Source: Shinella sp. SUS2 (GTDB taxonomy: Bacteria; Pseudomonadota; Alphaproteobacteria; Rhizobiales; Rhizobiaceae). Taken from it: a stretch of 64,000 bases of DNA. The stretch spans positions 300,651 to 364,650 of the forward strand of contig NZ_KQ410725.1 of assembly GCF_001262505.1 (NCBI RefSeq), in the 5' to 3' direction. Below the pieces are notes generated by a model. The model made no database searches and was not told the DNA's origin. It was given only the letters and a program-made list of their open reading frames with translations. This document shows, one piece after another, positions 52,200 through 62,318 of the stretch. Positions within the stretch are counted from its first letter, which is position 1; every line of letters starts with the position of its first letter. A program made the translations under genes and the position numbers.

Positions 52200-53117
52200 T
52201 CACAAATCCAGCGTTCCCCACGCGATGCGAACCGCCTCGCCGCCGATGCGCGCGCCGGCGATCGCCCCGCCCGCAATATCGAGGTGCAGGTGAATGAACG
52301 AGGGACGGCCCATTTCGACACCCTGTTCGATCAGCAGCGGATGGTGGCCGTCCACCAGCTTGTCGAAGAAGTGGATGGCACCGGACATGGCGGCGACCGC
52401 GGCGCCCGTCGCCGGGTCCTCGGCGATGCCCATATCGGGCGCGAACATGCGGGTATGGAAGCGCGCGAGATGATTGACGCCGCCGCGGCAATAAAGATAG
52501 GCCGAGGCAAGCCGCCCTTCCGCGAAGGGCGCACAGCGCTCCCAGAGCGTCGGATCGAACTCGACCGCCGCGGCGGCCGCAAGATCGTGCACCGGGATCA
52601 TCACGAAGGCGACGCCGGCACTCCACAGCGAGGGAACGTGATTCTCGAAGCCGATCTGGCCGGGTTTCAGGCTGAACGCATCGGCGAGCGCCTGCCGGTC
52701 GAACGTCGCCTCCAGACGTGCCGCCTTGCGCGGCAGGTCGAATTCGGCGAAGGCCGCCTTCTGGATGCCGAGCTTCACCGCGCAGCGCACCGGGCCGACA
52801 TTCTCCTCCAGCACGCTGACGAGATCACGCGGGCCGGCCTCGCCGCCCTCGCCCGCCTCGGCAATGGCGATTGCCGCGCCGACCGTCGGATGGCCGGCAA
52901 ACGGCAGCTCCCGGCCCGGCGTGAAAATGCGCAGGCGCGCGCTGTGCGCCGGGTTTTCCGGTGTCTTCACGAAGACGGTCTCGGAAAGATTGAACTCGCC
53001 GGCAATGCGCTGCATCGTGCCGTCGTCGAGATCATCGGCATCGAAGACGACGGCCAGCGGATTGCCCGCAAGCCGCGTGTCGGTGAAGACGTCATAGATG
53101 GCGTAGCGACGGGGCAA
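52200..53117 (-). CDS. PhzF family isomerase/epimerase
   Basis: A 305-residue protein with the diaminopimelate-epimerase-like PhzF fold. It has AGNPLAVVFDADDL, NLSETVFV (the Glu aligns with the catalytic Glu of PhzF), RIFTPGRELPFAGHPTVGAA and IAEDPATGAAVAA. The start is TTG at 53117 with GGGAG 6 bases upstream. The physiological reaction of most PhzF homologs, this one included, is unknown; phenazine genes are not present. Confidence 0.87.
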   Translation of the reverse strand: MPRRYAIYDVFTDTRLAGNPLAVVFDADDLDDGTMQRIAGEFNLSETVFVKTPENPAHSARLRIFTPGRELPFAGHPTVGAAIAIAEAGEGGEAGPRDLVSVLEENVGPVRCAVKLGIQKAAFAEFDLPRKAARLEATFDRQALADAFSLKPGQIGFENHVPSLWSAGVAFVMIPVHDLAAAAAVEFDPTLWERCAPFAEGRLASAYLYCRGGVNHLARFHTRMFAPDMGIAEDPATGAAVAAMSGAIHFFDKLVDGHHPLLIEQGVEMGRPSFIHLHLDIAGGAIAGARIGGEAVRIAWGTLDL

Positions 53118-53245
53118 GGTATTCTCCCTGTTCAGTTTTTGCCCGAAGGCATTGTGCTAGAATTGCCCGAGGCACAGGCAGCGGGCAAGGGAAAATCATG
53201 CCATGCGCGCCGCTGGGACTTTCTGCTTCCCGCACGCCCGGGCGC

Positions 53246-54352
53246 CTACAGATCGAGCGTCATCACGACGGGGCAATGGTCCGAGGCCTTCGGCCGGTCC
53301 CAGCCGACGCGCGGATACCGTTCCACCTCTTGCCCCGGCGGGAAGGGTGTTCGAAAAGGTTGGCCGGCGCGGATGATTTCGGGCATGCGCTGTGCATTGC
53401 GCTCGGCCAGCGAGGGCGAAAGCCAGATATAGTCGAGCTGGCAGAGGTGGCGCTCCTCCGGCCCCCGGCTGTGATAGAGCGTCCAGCGATCGTCCACCGG
53501 CCGGCGCAGCATCGGGTTGACGGCAAAACCATCCACCGTGAAGGCGTCAAGCGCGCTCACCGGCTCCCTGCGGGGGATAAAACGATAGCCGTTGCGCTTG
53601 TCGCCCTCGACCGCCAGCTTCTCCTGATAGTCGTTCATGTCGCCGCAGATCGCGAAGGCCTTGTCCGCCGTGTGGCCGGCACCGAAGCGTTTCTCGATGA
53701 TCCGGCGCACCGCCCGCACCTCGGCCATGCGCACCGGCATGGTCGATTGGCGCCCGTCGATACCGTCCCTGCTCGACCCCATCGACTTGAAATGCACCAC
53801 ATAGAGCGTCAGCGGCCGGCCGCCAATGCGCAGGTCCATCTCCAGGCAATCACGCTTGAAGATCCTGTCATCCGGATTGTGACCCTGCCCGAGATCCGGC
53901 GTGTAGAGGTCGAAATCGCGATAGGTGACCGCCGCATGGCTGCGAATATCGACACATTCGATGCGCTGGCCGTCACGCGTCTCCTCACGCATCAGCACGG
54001 ACACGTCGATGCCCCGGCTGTCATTGCCCTCGATCAGGTATTTCTGCCGATAGCCATTGCCGACCATGCGGAAGAGATAGCCGTATTCGAACGCCTGCAG
54101 AGCCGCCATGTTGTCGGTTTCCTGCAGGCAGAGAATGTCGGCATCCGCGTCTGCGATGGCGAGCGCCGAATGCTGACGGGCATCGTCGGTATGCGCGATG
54201 GTGCGCGCCTCCTCCAGCCGCTGGTATTCCGCCTCGTTGCGGATGTCGAAGAGGCGCAGCACGCGGTCCTGGCGAAGCTGGTTGCGAAAACCCGTGAAAT
54301 CGAAACGGGTCATGAGGTTTTCGATGTTGAACGTGGCGAGGCGCAGCGACAT
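53246..54352 (-). CDS. Endonuclease/exonuclease/phosphatase (EEP) family protein
   Basis: A 368-residue EEP-fold hydrolase. It opens LATFNIENLM, has DILCLQETDN (metal Glu), VHFKSMGSSRDG, a GDMNDYQEKL motif and a closing KASDHCPVVMTLDL with the catalytic Asp-His pair. No signal peptide is present, so it is cytoplasmic. Substrates of this superfamily range from DNA to phosphodiesters and phospholipids and cannot be chosen here. It is monocistronic, convergent with nothing and divergent from the exported protein gene. Confidence 0.87.
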   Translation of the reverse strand: MSLRLATFNIENLMTRFDFTGFRNQLRQDRVLRLFDIRNEAEYQRLEEARTIAHTDDARQHSALAIADADADILCLQETDNMAALQAFEYGYLFRMVGNGYRQKYLIEGNDSRGIDVSVLMREETRDGQRIECVDIRSHAAVTYRDFDLYTPDLGQGHNPDDRIFKRDCLEMDLRIGGRPLTLYVVHFKSMGSSRDGIDGRQSTMPVRMAEVRAVRRIIEKRFGAGHTADKAFAICGDMNDYQEKLAVEGDKRNGYRFIPRREPVSALDAFTVDGFAVNPMLRRPVDDRWTLYHSRGPEERHLCQLDYIWLSPSLAERNAQRMPEIIRAGQPFRTPFPPGQEVERYPRVGWDRPKASDHCPVVMTLDL

Positions 54353-54506
54353 GGGGGCTTTCGAGGTTTTCCGGCAATGCCGGGCAAGTGTAACCGGCTG
54401 ACCGGCAATGGAAAGCCGCTTTTCGTCGCTCGCGGAATAAACCGGCTTGCCACACCGTTACCCAGTGCGGATGATGCGCATTCCGGTCGCGGGCGGAGGA
54501 TCGCTC

Positions 54507-56123
54507 ATGGGTGTTGTTTCCTGCACAGTACGGGCATTCCTGGCCGCCTGGTTCGCGCTGTTCCTCCTTGCCTTTTCGCCCGCCGGCGCCGCGGAAAGCT
54601 ACATTACCGGCCCCGGCGAAGCCGCCCGCGCGGCAGGGCGGGTCGCCGAAGCGCTCGGCAAGACGCCGCGGGTGCACACGATCCGAATCACCGAAAAGGA
54701 AGTGAACCTCGTCGTCGAGGGTGCCGGAACCGGCGACGTGGATGAGTGGCGGGTGCGTCAGGCGACCCGCCTCCTCTTCTTCCAGGCCGAGATCGTCGGC
54801 GGCCCGTCCGCGCGATCGGCGCCAGCCATGGTGTCCGATCTTGCAAGCGGCCTCTTTCCGCTCGATGCGGTTCCCCTTGCCAAGGCCGACCAGGTCGCCA
54901 CCCGCGCCATCGGCTATGCCAAGCTCGAAGGCGGCGGCGCGGTGCAGTCGATCGAGATATCGCGGCGCGTGAACCTTCTGCCGACGCCCTCCTATGGCGA
55001 TATCCGCTGGGCGATCTACGTCGCTTCGCCGCGTGAAAGCGCCACCGTCTATGCGGATGCCGAGGGCACGATCATCGGCGGCGACCTCTCCAACACCAAC
55101 CGCGCCCGCCAGATGGATTTCTTCAGGGACGAGGACTGGCCGAAGGAGGCCGCGCTGGAAAGCCTCGCCTCCGTCATTGGCAGCAAGCCCACTGTCCGCG
55201 ATCTGACGGTCTATCCGAAATCCGTGCAGGTGAAGGCCGACCATCCCAGCCTGCCGGAAACCACGGTCGGCTATTCCTGGGACATTTCCGGCGTCACGCG
55301 CTCGCCCATCACGTCGCCGATGTTCCCCGGCACATCGGCTCTGCCCGGCTTTTCGATCGGGGATGTCGACCTCTCGAAACTCTCGATGATCCGCGACAAG
55401 GCGAAGGCTGCCTGGCAGAACGATAAGTCGACGATGAGTTACATGATGCTGAAGCTCTCGACAGACGGCCCCGGCAAGCCGGAGCTGCGCTGGGTGGTGC
55501 ATTTCACCGATCTCGGCCAGCCGGGAGAAATGACGCTGTTCAGCGCCAGCGGCACCGTGGAGGTGACCACGGACGGCACCGTGCGCGCCGCCAACCTGCC
55601 CGATGCCCGCAAGCCGAAGCGCAACTGGCTGGATCCGGCCACGGCATGGCAGACGCTCGACACGATCGGCGAGCAGTTCGGCAAGAACGCGCGCTTTGCC
55701 GAAATCATCATCAGCAAGGATTCGATGAGCCTGCTCGCCGAAGTGCCCGATACGCCCGGCACCATGCGCGACTACAACGCCAACGATCGCGGCATCACCG
55801 CCTCGAGCATGATGATGCCGTGGGATGCGGAGTTCCGGCCGGAGCGGCTCTTCCGCATGCAGGACCTCGCCTTCTTCTCCACCGAAAAGCTCCGCGCACT
55901 GACAGCCCGCACCTTTACCCGCCTGCAGGTGGGCTCGGAAATGGCCGTGGCGCGCTACACCTTCTCGATCGGCCAGCTGATGTCGCCGGACGGCAGCTTC
56001 ATGGTGCCTTCGCCGGACGGCAAGGTAACGCTGGAAATCCGGCTGGAGGCGGCCGATGGCTGGAAGGGTGGACGCATCACCTATTCCTCGACCGGCGAGG
56101 AAATCGACATCGTGATGCCGTAG
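54507..56123 (+). CDS. Exported protein of unknown function with internal repeats
   Basis: A 538-residue protein. GGAGG lies 7 bases before the ATG at 54507, and a signal peptide (VRAFLAAWFALFLLAFSPAG) is cleaved near residue 29. Three related segments occur around residues 39-72, 213-247 and near 390: a helix ending in a G(K/S)xxxV-type turn, then a strand pair such as VHTIRITEKEVNLVVEG or VRDLTVYPKSVQVKA. Between them, strand pairs such as LRWVVHFTDLGQPGEMTLF resemble PepSY-like modules. No enzyme motif was recognised. It is probably periplasmic. Confidence 0.75.
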   Translation: MGVVSCTVRAFLAAWFALFLLAFSPAGAAESYITGPGEAARAAGRVAEALGKTPRVHTIRITEKEVNLVVEGAGTGDVDEWRVRQATRLLFFQAEIVGGPSARSAPAMVSDLASGLFPLDAVPLAKADQVATRAIGYAKLEGGGAVQSIEISRRVNLLPTPSYGDIRWAIYVASPRESATVYADAEGTIIGGDLSNTNRARQMDFFRDEDWPKEAALESLASVIGSKPTVRDLTVYPKSVQVKADHPSLPETTVGYSWDISGVTRSPITSPMFPGTSALPGFSIGDVDLSKLSMIRDKAKAAWQNDKSTMSYMMLKLSTDGPGKPELRWVVHFTDLGQPGEMTLFSASGTVEVTTDGTVRAANLPDARKPKRNWLDPATAWQTLDTIGEQFGKNARFAEIIISKDSMSLLAEVPDTPGTMRDYNANDRGITASSMMMPWDAEFRPERLFRMQDLAFFSTEKLRALTARTFTRLQVGSEMAVARYTFSIGQLMSPDGSFMVPSPDGKVTLEIRLEAADGWKGGRITYSSTGEEIDIVMP

Positions 56124-56135
56124 GCCTGCACGCCC

Positions 56136-56552
56136 TCACAAGGTCGTCAGCAGCAGGCTGGTCTCCGATTTCGAAACGCCATCCATCGCGCGGACGCCAC
56201 GCAGCACGCGCTCGAACTCCACGAGATTGTCCGCGTGGATTTCCGCCACGAGATCCCAGGCGCCGTTGGTCGTGTGCAGCGCCCGGACTTCCGGGAGACC
56301 GCGCAGCGCCTGGATGGCGGCCAGCGTCTTCTGGCCGGTGATCTCGATCATCATGATGGCACGCACGGCATGCGGGTCGTCCGCCTCGGTCACGCGCACG
56401 GAAAAGCCGGCAATGACCCCGCCGCGCGTCAGCCGCTCCATCCGGTTCTGCACCGTGCCGCGCGAGACCTTCAGCTCTTCCGCGAGAGCGGAAAGCGAGG
56501 CGCGCCCATCCTTGCGCAGCAGGGCAAGGAGCTTGCGGTCGATCGTATCCAT
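56136..56552 (-). CDS. Lrp/AsnC family regulator
   Basis: A 138-residue regulator. The helix-turn-helix is DGRASLSALAEELKVSRGTVQNRMERL at about residues 15-42 (in two parts), and the RAM effector domain starts near residue 65. The ATG at 56552 is used; a GTG 3 bases earlier is possible. It is divergent from the RocB-like hydrolase with a palindrome between them, so it probably regulates that gene in response to an amino acid. Confidence 0.9.
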   Translation of the reverse strand: MDTIDRKLLALLRKDGRASLSALAEELKVSRGTVQNRMERLTRGGVIAGFSVRVTEADDPHAVRAIMMIEITGQKTLAAIQALRGLPEVRALHTTNGAWDLVAEIHADNLVEFERVLRGVRAMDGVSKSETSLLLTTL

Positions 56553-56579
56553 CACACCTGCCGAATTGTCAGTTTATTC

Positions 56580-56592
56580 TGTCGAAACGACA
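56580..56592. promoter_or_regulatory. Palindrome between Lrp and RocB-like genes
   Basis: TGTCG-AAA-CGACA, perfect arms, 28 bases upstream of the Lrp start. It is a candidate Lrp-type operator. Confidence 0.4.
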
Positions 56593-56690
56593 ATACGACC
56601 CGCAATTTTTCCAAAAAATTGCCGTTTCGCCTGCCGTTGTCCTTGGCTAGCCTTGTGCTTCCTTCAATGCAACCGCTTTCGGCAGGTCCC

Positions 56691-58334
56691 ATGACAAACG
56701 ACACCGCACATGCCATCGCAACCGAGCGAACCCGCGCGCTCTCGCTTCTGATGACCCGCTGGCCGAGCGTGACGGGTTCGCCGGACGAGGCGGATTTTTC
56801 GCAGAAGTTGCGGGCGCATCTTGCCGAAACACCCTATTTCAGCCGCCACCCGGAGCAGCTCTTTACCGTGGACAGCCATGGCGAACCGCTGACGCGAAGC
56901 GTCGGCGCGCTGGTGCGCGGCAGCGGGCGGCGCACGGTGGTGCTCGCCGGCCATTTCGATACGGTCTCGATCGCCAATTACGGCACGCTCGCGCCGCTCG
57001 CCTGCGATCCTGAGCCGCTGACCGAGGCGCTGGTGAAGGAACTCGAAAGCCGGCCGCTGAATGCCGCGGAAACCAAGGCGCTGAAGGATTTCAAAAGCGG
57101 CGATTTTATCGCCGGGCGCGGCCTGCTCGACATGAAAAGCGGCCTTGCCACCGGCATCGCAGCGCTGGAGCGCTTTGCCGGATTGGAGATCAAGGAAGGC
57201 AACATTCTCTTCGTCGCGACGCCCGACGAGGAGAACCGTTCGCGCGGCATGCGCAGCCTGCGCAACGCGCTGCCGGAGATCAGCCGGCGCTTCGACCTCG
57301 ATATCGTCGGCGGCATCAATCTCGATGCCTCGAGCTGCGAGCGCGACGGCGAGGAGGGCCGCGCGGTCTATCTCGGTTCGATCGGCAAGTTCGCGCCCTT
57401 CGCCTTCGTCATCGGCCGGCCGACCCATGCCGGCTATCCGTTCAACGGCACGAGCGCCCACCGCATCAGCGCCGAGATCGTGCGCGCCATGGACACCGTG
57501 CCGGAACTCAGTGACGAGGCCTTCGGCGAGCGCTCGCCGCCACCCGTCTGCCTCGAGGCGCGCGACATCCGCGACGGCTACGACGTCACGACGCCGGACC
57601 GCGTCTGGCTCTCCTTCAACTGGCTGACCCACCGGCGCAGCGCCCGCGACATCATCGGCGACTTCCGGACACTCGTTTCCGGCGCGCTGGAGATCGCGCT
57701 TCGCACGCAGGACGCCCACGCGGCGCGCTATCGCGGGCGCGACGCGGGCAGGACCGACGGCCTCGTGCTCGACTATGCCGAACTGCAGGAGCGGGTGACG
57801 GCGCGCGGCGGCAGTGCGGCGCTCGCCCGGCTGAAAGCCCTCGACGCCTCGCTTGCCGGCAGCACCGATCCCCTGAAGGTCAGCCGCGAGATCGTGTCGG
57901 CAGCAGTGACCGAGGCCGGCATCGAGGGCCCGGCGGTGATCATCGGCTTCGGCAGCCTGCATTATCCGCTGGTGCATCTCGACCAGTCCGAGGCCGGCCG
58001 CCGGATGCAGGCCCGGCTTCAGCCGGTGATGGAGGAGGCCGCAGCGCGGCACGGCACCTCGATCAAGTTCAAGCAGATCTTTGCCGGCATTTCCGACATG
58101 AGCTTCTTCGGCCATCGGCCGGAGGCCGGCGAAACCGGCCTGCTCGCCGCCAACACACCATCGGCGGCCTTTACCGACGATGCGCCGGACGGCCTGATCA
58201 CCTTCCCGACGGTCAATATCGGCCCGTGGGGACGGGACTATCACCAGAAATGGGAGCGCGTGCATGCACCCTATACGTTCGGGGTCTTGCCGGATCTGGT
58301 GTTCGAATCGGCGCTGGCCTGCCTGGAGGAATAG
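56691..58334 (+). CDS. M20 family peptidase, RocB-like
   Basis: A 547-residue M20 protein, about the size of Bacillus RocB (arginine-utilisation family). Metal ligands are seen in VLAGHFDTVS (His, Asp), GRGLLDMKSG (Asp) and TPDEENRSRG (Glu-Glu), with an inserted region SGDFIAGRG and a late SDMSFFGHRPE. The ATG at 56691 lies after GGCAGGT. The divergent Lrp regulator suggests a role in amino-acid or peptide use. The exact reaction of RocB is not established. Confidence 0.86.
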   Translation: MTNDTAHAIATERTRALSLLMTRWPSVTGSPDEADFSQKLRAHLAETPYFSRHPEQLFTVDSHGEPLTRSVGALVRGSGRRTVVLAGHFDTVSIANYGTLAPLACDPEPLTEALVKELESRPLNAAETKALKDFKSGDFIAGRGLLDMKSGLATGIAALERFAGLEIKEGNILFVATPDEENRSRGMRSLRNALPEISRRFDLDIVGGINLDASSCERDGEEGRAVYLGSIGKFAPFAFVIGRPTHAGYPFNGTSAHRISAEIVRAMDTVPELSDEAFGERSPPPVCLEARDIRDGYDVTTPDRVWLSFNWLTHRRSARDIIGDFRTLVSGALEIALRTQDAHAARYRGRDAGRTDGLVLDYAELQERVTARGGSAALARLKALDASLAGSTDPLKVSREIVSAAVTEAGIEGPAVIIGFGSLHYPLVHLDQSEAGRRMQARLQPVMEEAAARHGTSIKFKQIFAGISDMSFFGHRPEAGETGLLAANTPSAAFTDDAPDGLITFPTVNIGPWGRDYHQKWERVHAPYTFGVLPDLVFESALACLEE

Positions 58335-58335
58335 G

Positions 58336-58486
58336 CCCCTCATCCGGCCTGCCGGCCACCTTCTCCCCGCAAGCGGGGCGAAGGGATATGGAGTGCCGGC
58401 TTCCCAACCAATGACCGGTTCGTGGACCACGTCCCCTCTCCCCGTTTACCGGGAGAGGGTTAGGGTGAGGGGCAAACCCTACCGCA
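58336..58486. repeat. Rhizobial-type repeat pair with GC-rich stem-loops
   Basis: One element begins CCCTCATCCGGCCTGCC and contains CTTCTCCCCGC-AA-GCGGGGCGAAG. A second contains CCCTCTCCC-N-GGGAGAGGG and ends GGGTGAGGGGC. Both resemble short dispersed intergenic elements common in Rhizobiaceae. They lie between the RocB-like gene and the convergent aminotransferase gene and may end both transcripts. Confidence 0.65.
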
Positions 58487-58497
58487 TCCGAAGCGGA

Positions 58498-59721
58498 TCA
58501 GGCCGCAAGCCGCTCGCTGGCGAGCAACCGGCCGAGGCGGGAAATACCTTCCTCGATGGTCGCAGCGTCGGCACAGGAGAAGCTGAGACGCAGCGTGTTC
58601 GCGCCGCTGCCATCTGCATGGAAGGCCTGACCGGGCACGAAGGCGACCTTCTCCGTCTCGATGGAACGGGCGAGCAGCTTAGCGCCGTCCATGCCGGCCG
58701 GCAGCGTGACCCAGACGAACATGCCGCCTTCCGGCTTCGTCCAGGTGACGCCCTCGGGCATGTATTTCTGCAGGGCGGCGAGCATGGCGTTGCGGCGCGC
58801 GCTATAGGCCGCCTTGATCTTCGCAACCTGTGCATCGAAACCGCGCTCGGCGACGTGGGCGATGGCCATCTGGTTGATGGTCGAGGAATGCAGGTCGGCC
58901 GCCTGCTTCATCAGAACGAGCTTGCGGATGACGGGCGCTGCGGCGACGATGTAGCCGACGCGCAGGCCAGGCGCGAGCGTCTTGGAGAAGCTGCCGCAAT
59001 AGATGGTGCGTGCCGCATCGATGCTGCCCTTGCGGGCGATTTCCAGCGCCAGGATCGGCGGGATGGCCTCACCGTCATACCGCAGCGACTGGTAGGCGGC
59101 GTCCTCGATGACAGGGATTTCCAGCTCTTCGGCGAGCTCGAGCAGCTTTTCGCGGCCCGCCCGGTCGACCGTCTCGCCGGTCGGGTTGGCGAAATCGGCG
59201 GAGAGATAGGCGAACTTCACCCGGCCGCCGGCTTCCGTCGCCGTCGCACGATAGGCCTCCGGCGTGCGGTTGCCGGAAAGGTTCAGCCGGTCGTAGGTCG
59301 GCTCATAGGCATTGAAGGCCTGCAGCGCGCCGAGATAGGTCGGCCAGGTGACAAGCGCCGTGTCCTTCGGCGACAGGAAGAGCTTTCCGAGATAATCGAG
59401 GCCCTGCTGCGAACCGGAAACGATGAAGACGTTTTCCGCCGAACAGGTGATGCCGATCTTGCCCATCTCACCGGCGAGCCAGTCGCGCAGCGGCTTGTAG
59501 CCCTCGCTGACGGAATATTGCAGGCCCGCCGCCGCGCCCTCGCCGGCCAGCACATCGGTGTAGGCGGCGGAGAAGGCTTCCTTCGGAAACAGGGCCGGAT
59601 CCGGAATGCCACCTGCAAACGAAATGATGTCAGGTCGTTCCAGGAGTTTCAGCAGTTCACGGATTTCGGATGCCTTCATGCGCGACGCACGCGTCGCGAA
59701 GGCTTGTTCCCATTTGAACAT
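58498..59721 (-). CDS. PLP-dependent aminotransferase (2-aminoadipate/LysN-like)
   Basis: A 407-residue fold-type I aminotransferase. IISFAGGIPDPALFP is at the N-terminus, GSQQGLDYLGKL binds the phosphate, and DFANPTGETVD is the substrate/cofactor Asn region. The Schiff-base Lys is in CGSFSKTLAPGLRVGY, and NTLRLSFSC carries the carboxylate-binding Arg. Multi-substrate 2-aminoadipate or aromatic aminotransferases have this pattern. GAGGAAA precedes the ATG at 59721. It appears monocistronic. Confidence 0.87.
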   Translation of the reverse strand: MFKWEQAFATRASRMKASEIRELLKLLERPDIISFAGGIPDPALFPKEAFSAAYTDVLAGEGAAAGLQYSVSEGYKPLRDWLAGEMGKIGITCSAENVFIVSGSQQGLDYLGKLFLSPKDTALVTWPTYLGALQAFNAYEPTYDRLNLSGNRTPEAYRATATEAGGRVKFAYLSADFANPTGETVDRAGREKLLELAEELEIPVIEDAAYQSLRYDGEAIPPILALEIARKGSIDAARTIYCGSFSKTLAPGLRVGYIVAAAPVIRKLVLMKQAADLHSSTINQMAIAHVAERGFDAQVAKIKAAYSARRNAMLAALQKYMPEGVTWTKPEGGMFVWVTLPAGMDGAKLLARSIETEKVAFVPGQAFHADGSGANTLRLSFSCADAATIEEGISRLGRLLASERLAA

Positions 59722-59897
59722 AGGGGTTTCCTCGGGCTTGTTGTTTGAACCCACCTCATCACGGCGCAGTATTTATGTCAATAATGCTGACCTAAATATT
59801 CGCACCAATAGAACATGCCCGCGACCCGAGGTTTCGCGCGGGTCTAATCTGGCCGCAGCATCCCTGCCCCGGCACCCGTTTCAGCGGAACACAACGC

Positions 59898-59999
59898 TCA
59901 GGTGGCGCGGTCGCTGTAAAGGCCGAGCAGGATAAGCATGGCTATACTGCTCAGGATAAAGAGATCGAACCAGGCGAAGTATTGCATGATGGTGGACAT
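59898..59999 (-). CDS. 33-residue single-helix membrane protein
   Basis: ATG at 59999 with GGAGG 8 bases upstream, ending TGA at 59898. The peptide begins MSTIMQYFAWFDLF and continues with a hydrophobic helix (ILSSIAMLILLGLY), then a short charged tail SDRAT. Good translation signals and high coding-like composition support it. The function is unknown; small membrane proteins of this size can be regulatory subunits. It lies between the aminotransferase and ilvC genes on the same strand. Confidence 0.6.
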   Translation of the reverse strand: MSTIMQYFAWFDLFILSSIAMLILLGLYSDRAT

Positions 60000-60130
60000 C
60001 GCATTTTCCTCCCGACAGCGGAACGAAACACGCGCGTATTTTGTTCCTGTTCGCGCCTCGTGGCAAGTTTATTACTTGCTGCGCCGCAAAGAAGGAAAAG
60101 GATGCACTGCATTATTTCAGGTTGCCTGAA

Positions 60131-60159
60131 ATAGAAAGCCGGGCGGAAAACCGCCCGGC
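60131..60159 (-). terminator. Rho-independent terminator of ilvC
   Basis: Nine-base arms GCCGGGCGG and CCGCCCGGC around a 4-base loop, followed in the - direction by TTTCTATTTC, 29 bases after the ilvC stop. Confidence 0.8.
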
Positions 60160-60188
60160 CGGTATCGTCCTGCCTGAAGCAGAAGCGA

Positions 60189-61223
<1,035 letters not shown>

Positions 61224-61267
61224 TTAGCTAGTCTGTTTCCATTGAACCGGCGGGTTCGCCTGCCGGC

Positions 61268-61924
61268 TTATCCTTTCACGCCATGAAGCGTCAGGAAGGC
61301 ATCGACCGCCTTCTCCGCGCGCGGCGAGAATTCCTTTTTGAGCGCTGCGGCATTCTCGCCGAGCAGCATGCGCAGATGCATGTCCGAGACGATCAGGCCG
61401 TAGAGCGTGCCGTATGCCTCGTCCGCACTGTCGAAGGCAAGCAGCTTCGCCTTGCGGCCCGCCTCCAGAAGGGCCGCAGCGCGCTTGCTGATCTGCCGGC
61501 GGCCGCGCTCCTGCAGGAGGCGGCCGAGACCGGCGCCCTCGCGGCTCGCCTGGCCGATGGCAAGACGGTTCAACGCCAGCGACACATCGCCCGAGAGCAC
61601 ATCGATCAGGTCACGGGCAAAGGCGATGAGATGCGTGCGCAGCGTTTCGGCCGTCAGGGCGCCCGCCCCCACCTCGACCGTACGCACCTTGCCGGCCTGA
61701 TAGGTGATCATCGCCGAGATCAGCCCGTCGCGATCGCCGAACCACTTGTAGAGGCTCTCTTTCGAACAGTTCGCCGCGCGGGCGACACCGGCCGTCGTCA
61801 ACGCCCGCTCGCCACCCTCCACCAGCAGGCCGAGCGCACGCTCCAGCACCGCGCCCTGACGTTCCGTCAGTCCCGCGGCCGCAGCCCCCGCCTTTGCCTG
61901 CTCGAACACCTGCAAGATATCCAC
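61268..61924 (-). CDS. TetR family transcriptional regulator
   Basis: A 218-residue regulator. The helix-turn-helix is ALTTAGVARAANCSKESLYKWF at about residues 42-63, and the C-terminal domain is of the AefR-like type (LIAFARDLIDVLSGDVSLALNRLAIG). The start is a GTG at 61924 with no strong ribosome-binding site, so the start is uncertain. It lies 59 bases upstream of ilvC on the same strand, an arrangement I recall from other Rhizobiaceae; whether it regulates ilvC is unknown. Confidence 0.85.
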   Translation of the reverse strand: MDILQVFEQAKAGAAAAGLTERQGAVLERALGLLVEGGERALTTAGVARAANCSKESLYKWFGDRDGLISAMITYQAGKVRTVEVGAGALTAETLRTHLIAFARDLIDVLSGDVSLALNRLAIGQASREGAGLGRLLQERGRRQISKRAAALLEAGRKAKLLAFDSADEAYGTLYGLIVSDMHLRMLLGENAAALKKEFSPRAEKAVDAFLTLHGVKG

Positions 61925-62318
61925 CCGATCGATTGCGTACCGTACCGTACGGTTCTGCGTTTTCTAGCGATCTGCGCGCCGAAGGTCAACAGCCTTCTGA
62001 CAAAGAAGAAAAGAAGGGTGATTTGCCCTGCCGAATCTCTTTTCAACCGGGCCATGCGACATGCAACAATCGCTGCAACGCACAATGAGATCGAAATTTT
62101 CTTTCCGCTATGTCGCTGATTTGAAACATAACTCCCCATCAAACGAGCAAACGGCCCGCCCAGGACAAAATTTTTCGCTTCCCAATCCGTTTCCGCTCGT
62201 TAAGATTTGTGAGACCTGCGGTGCAGCAGGGCCGATCGCGTCGCGCATCGGCAAGCCGGCATCCAGGCTTTCAGTCAGGAGTACGACGCCAACCGCCCTT
62301 ACGCCAAGGAGACAGAAA
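61925..62318. other. Intergenic region, 394 bp
   Basis: It separates the TetR gene (-) from a small + strand gene. No gene is supported. Near its left end is the palindrome at 61944-61953. The middle is AT-rich (around 62090-62170), consistent with a promoter for the downstream gene; nothing else is recognised. Confidence 0.5.
61944..61953. promoter_or_regulatory. Palindrome upstream of TetR gene
   Basis: ACCGTACGGT, preceded by a further GTACC repeat, 20 bases before the GTG start. It is a likely autoregulatory TetR operator. Confidence 0.45.

Noticed and set aside
56664..58430. A 588-codon open frame on the - strand
   Set aside because: It is antisense to the RocB-like hydrolase, which has intact metal-binding motifs.
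62061..62318. N-terminal extension of the hypothetical protein at 62319
   Set aside because: The extension lacks a ribosome-binding site and is AT-rich with non-coding character, while AGGAG precedes the ATG at 62319.
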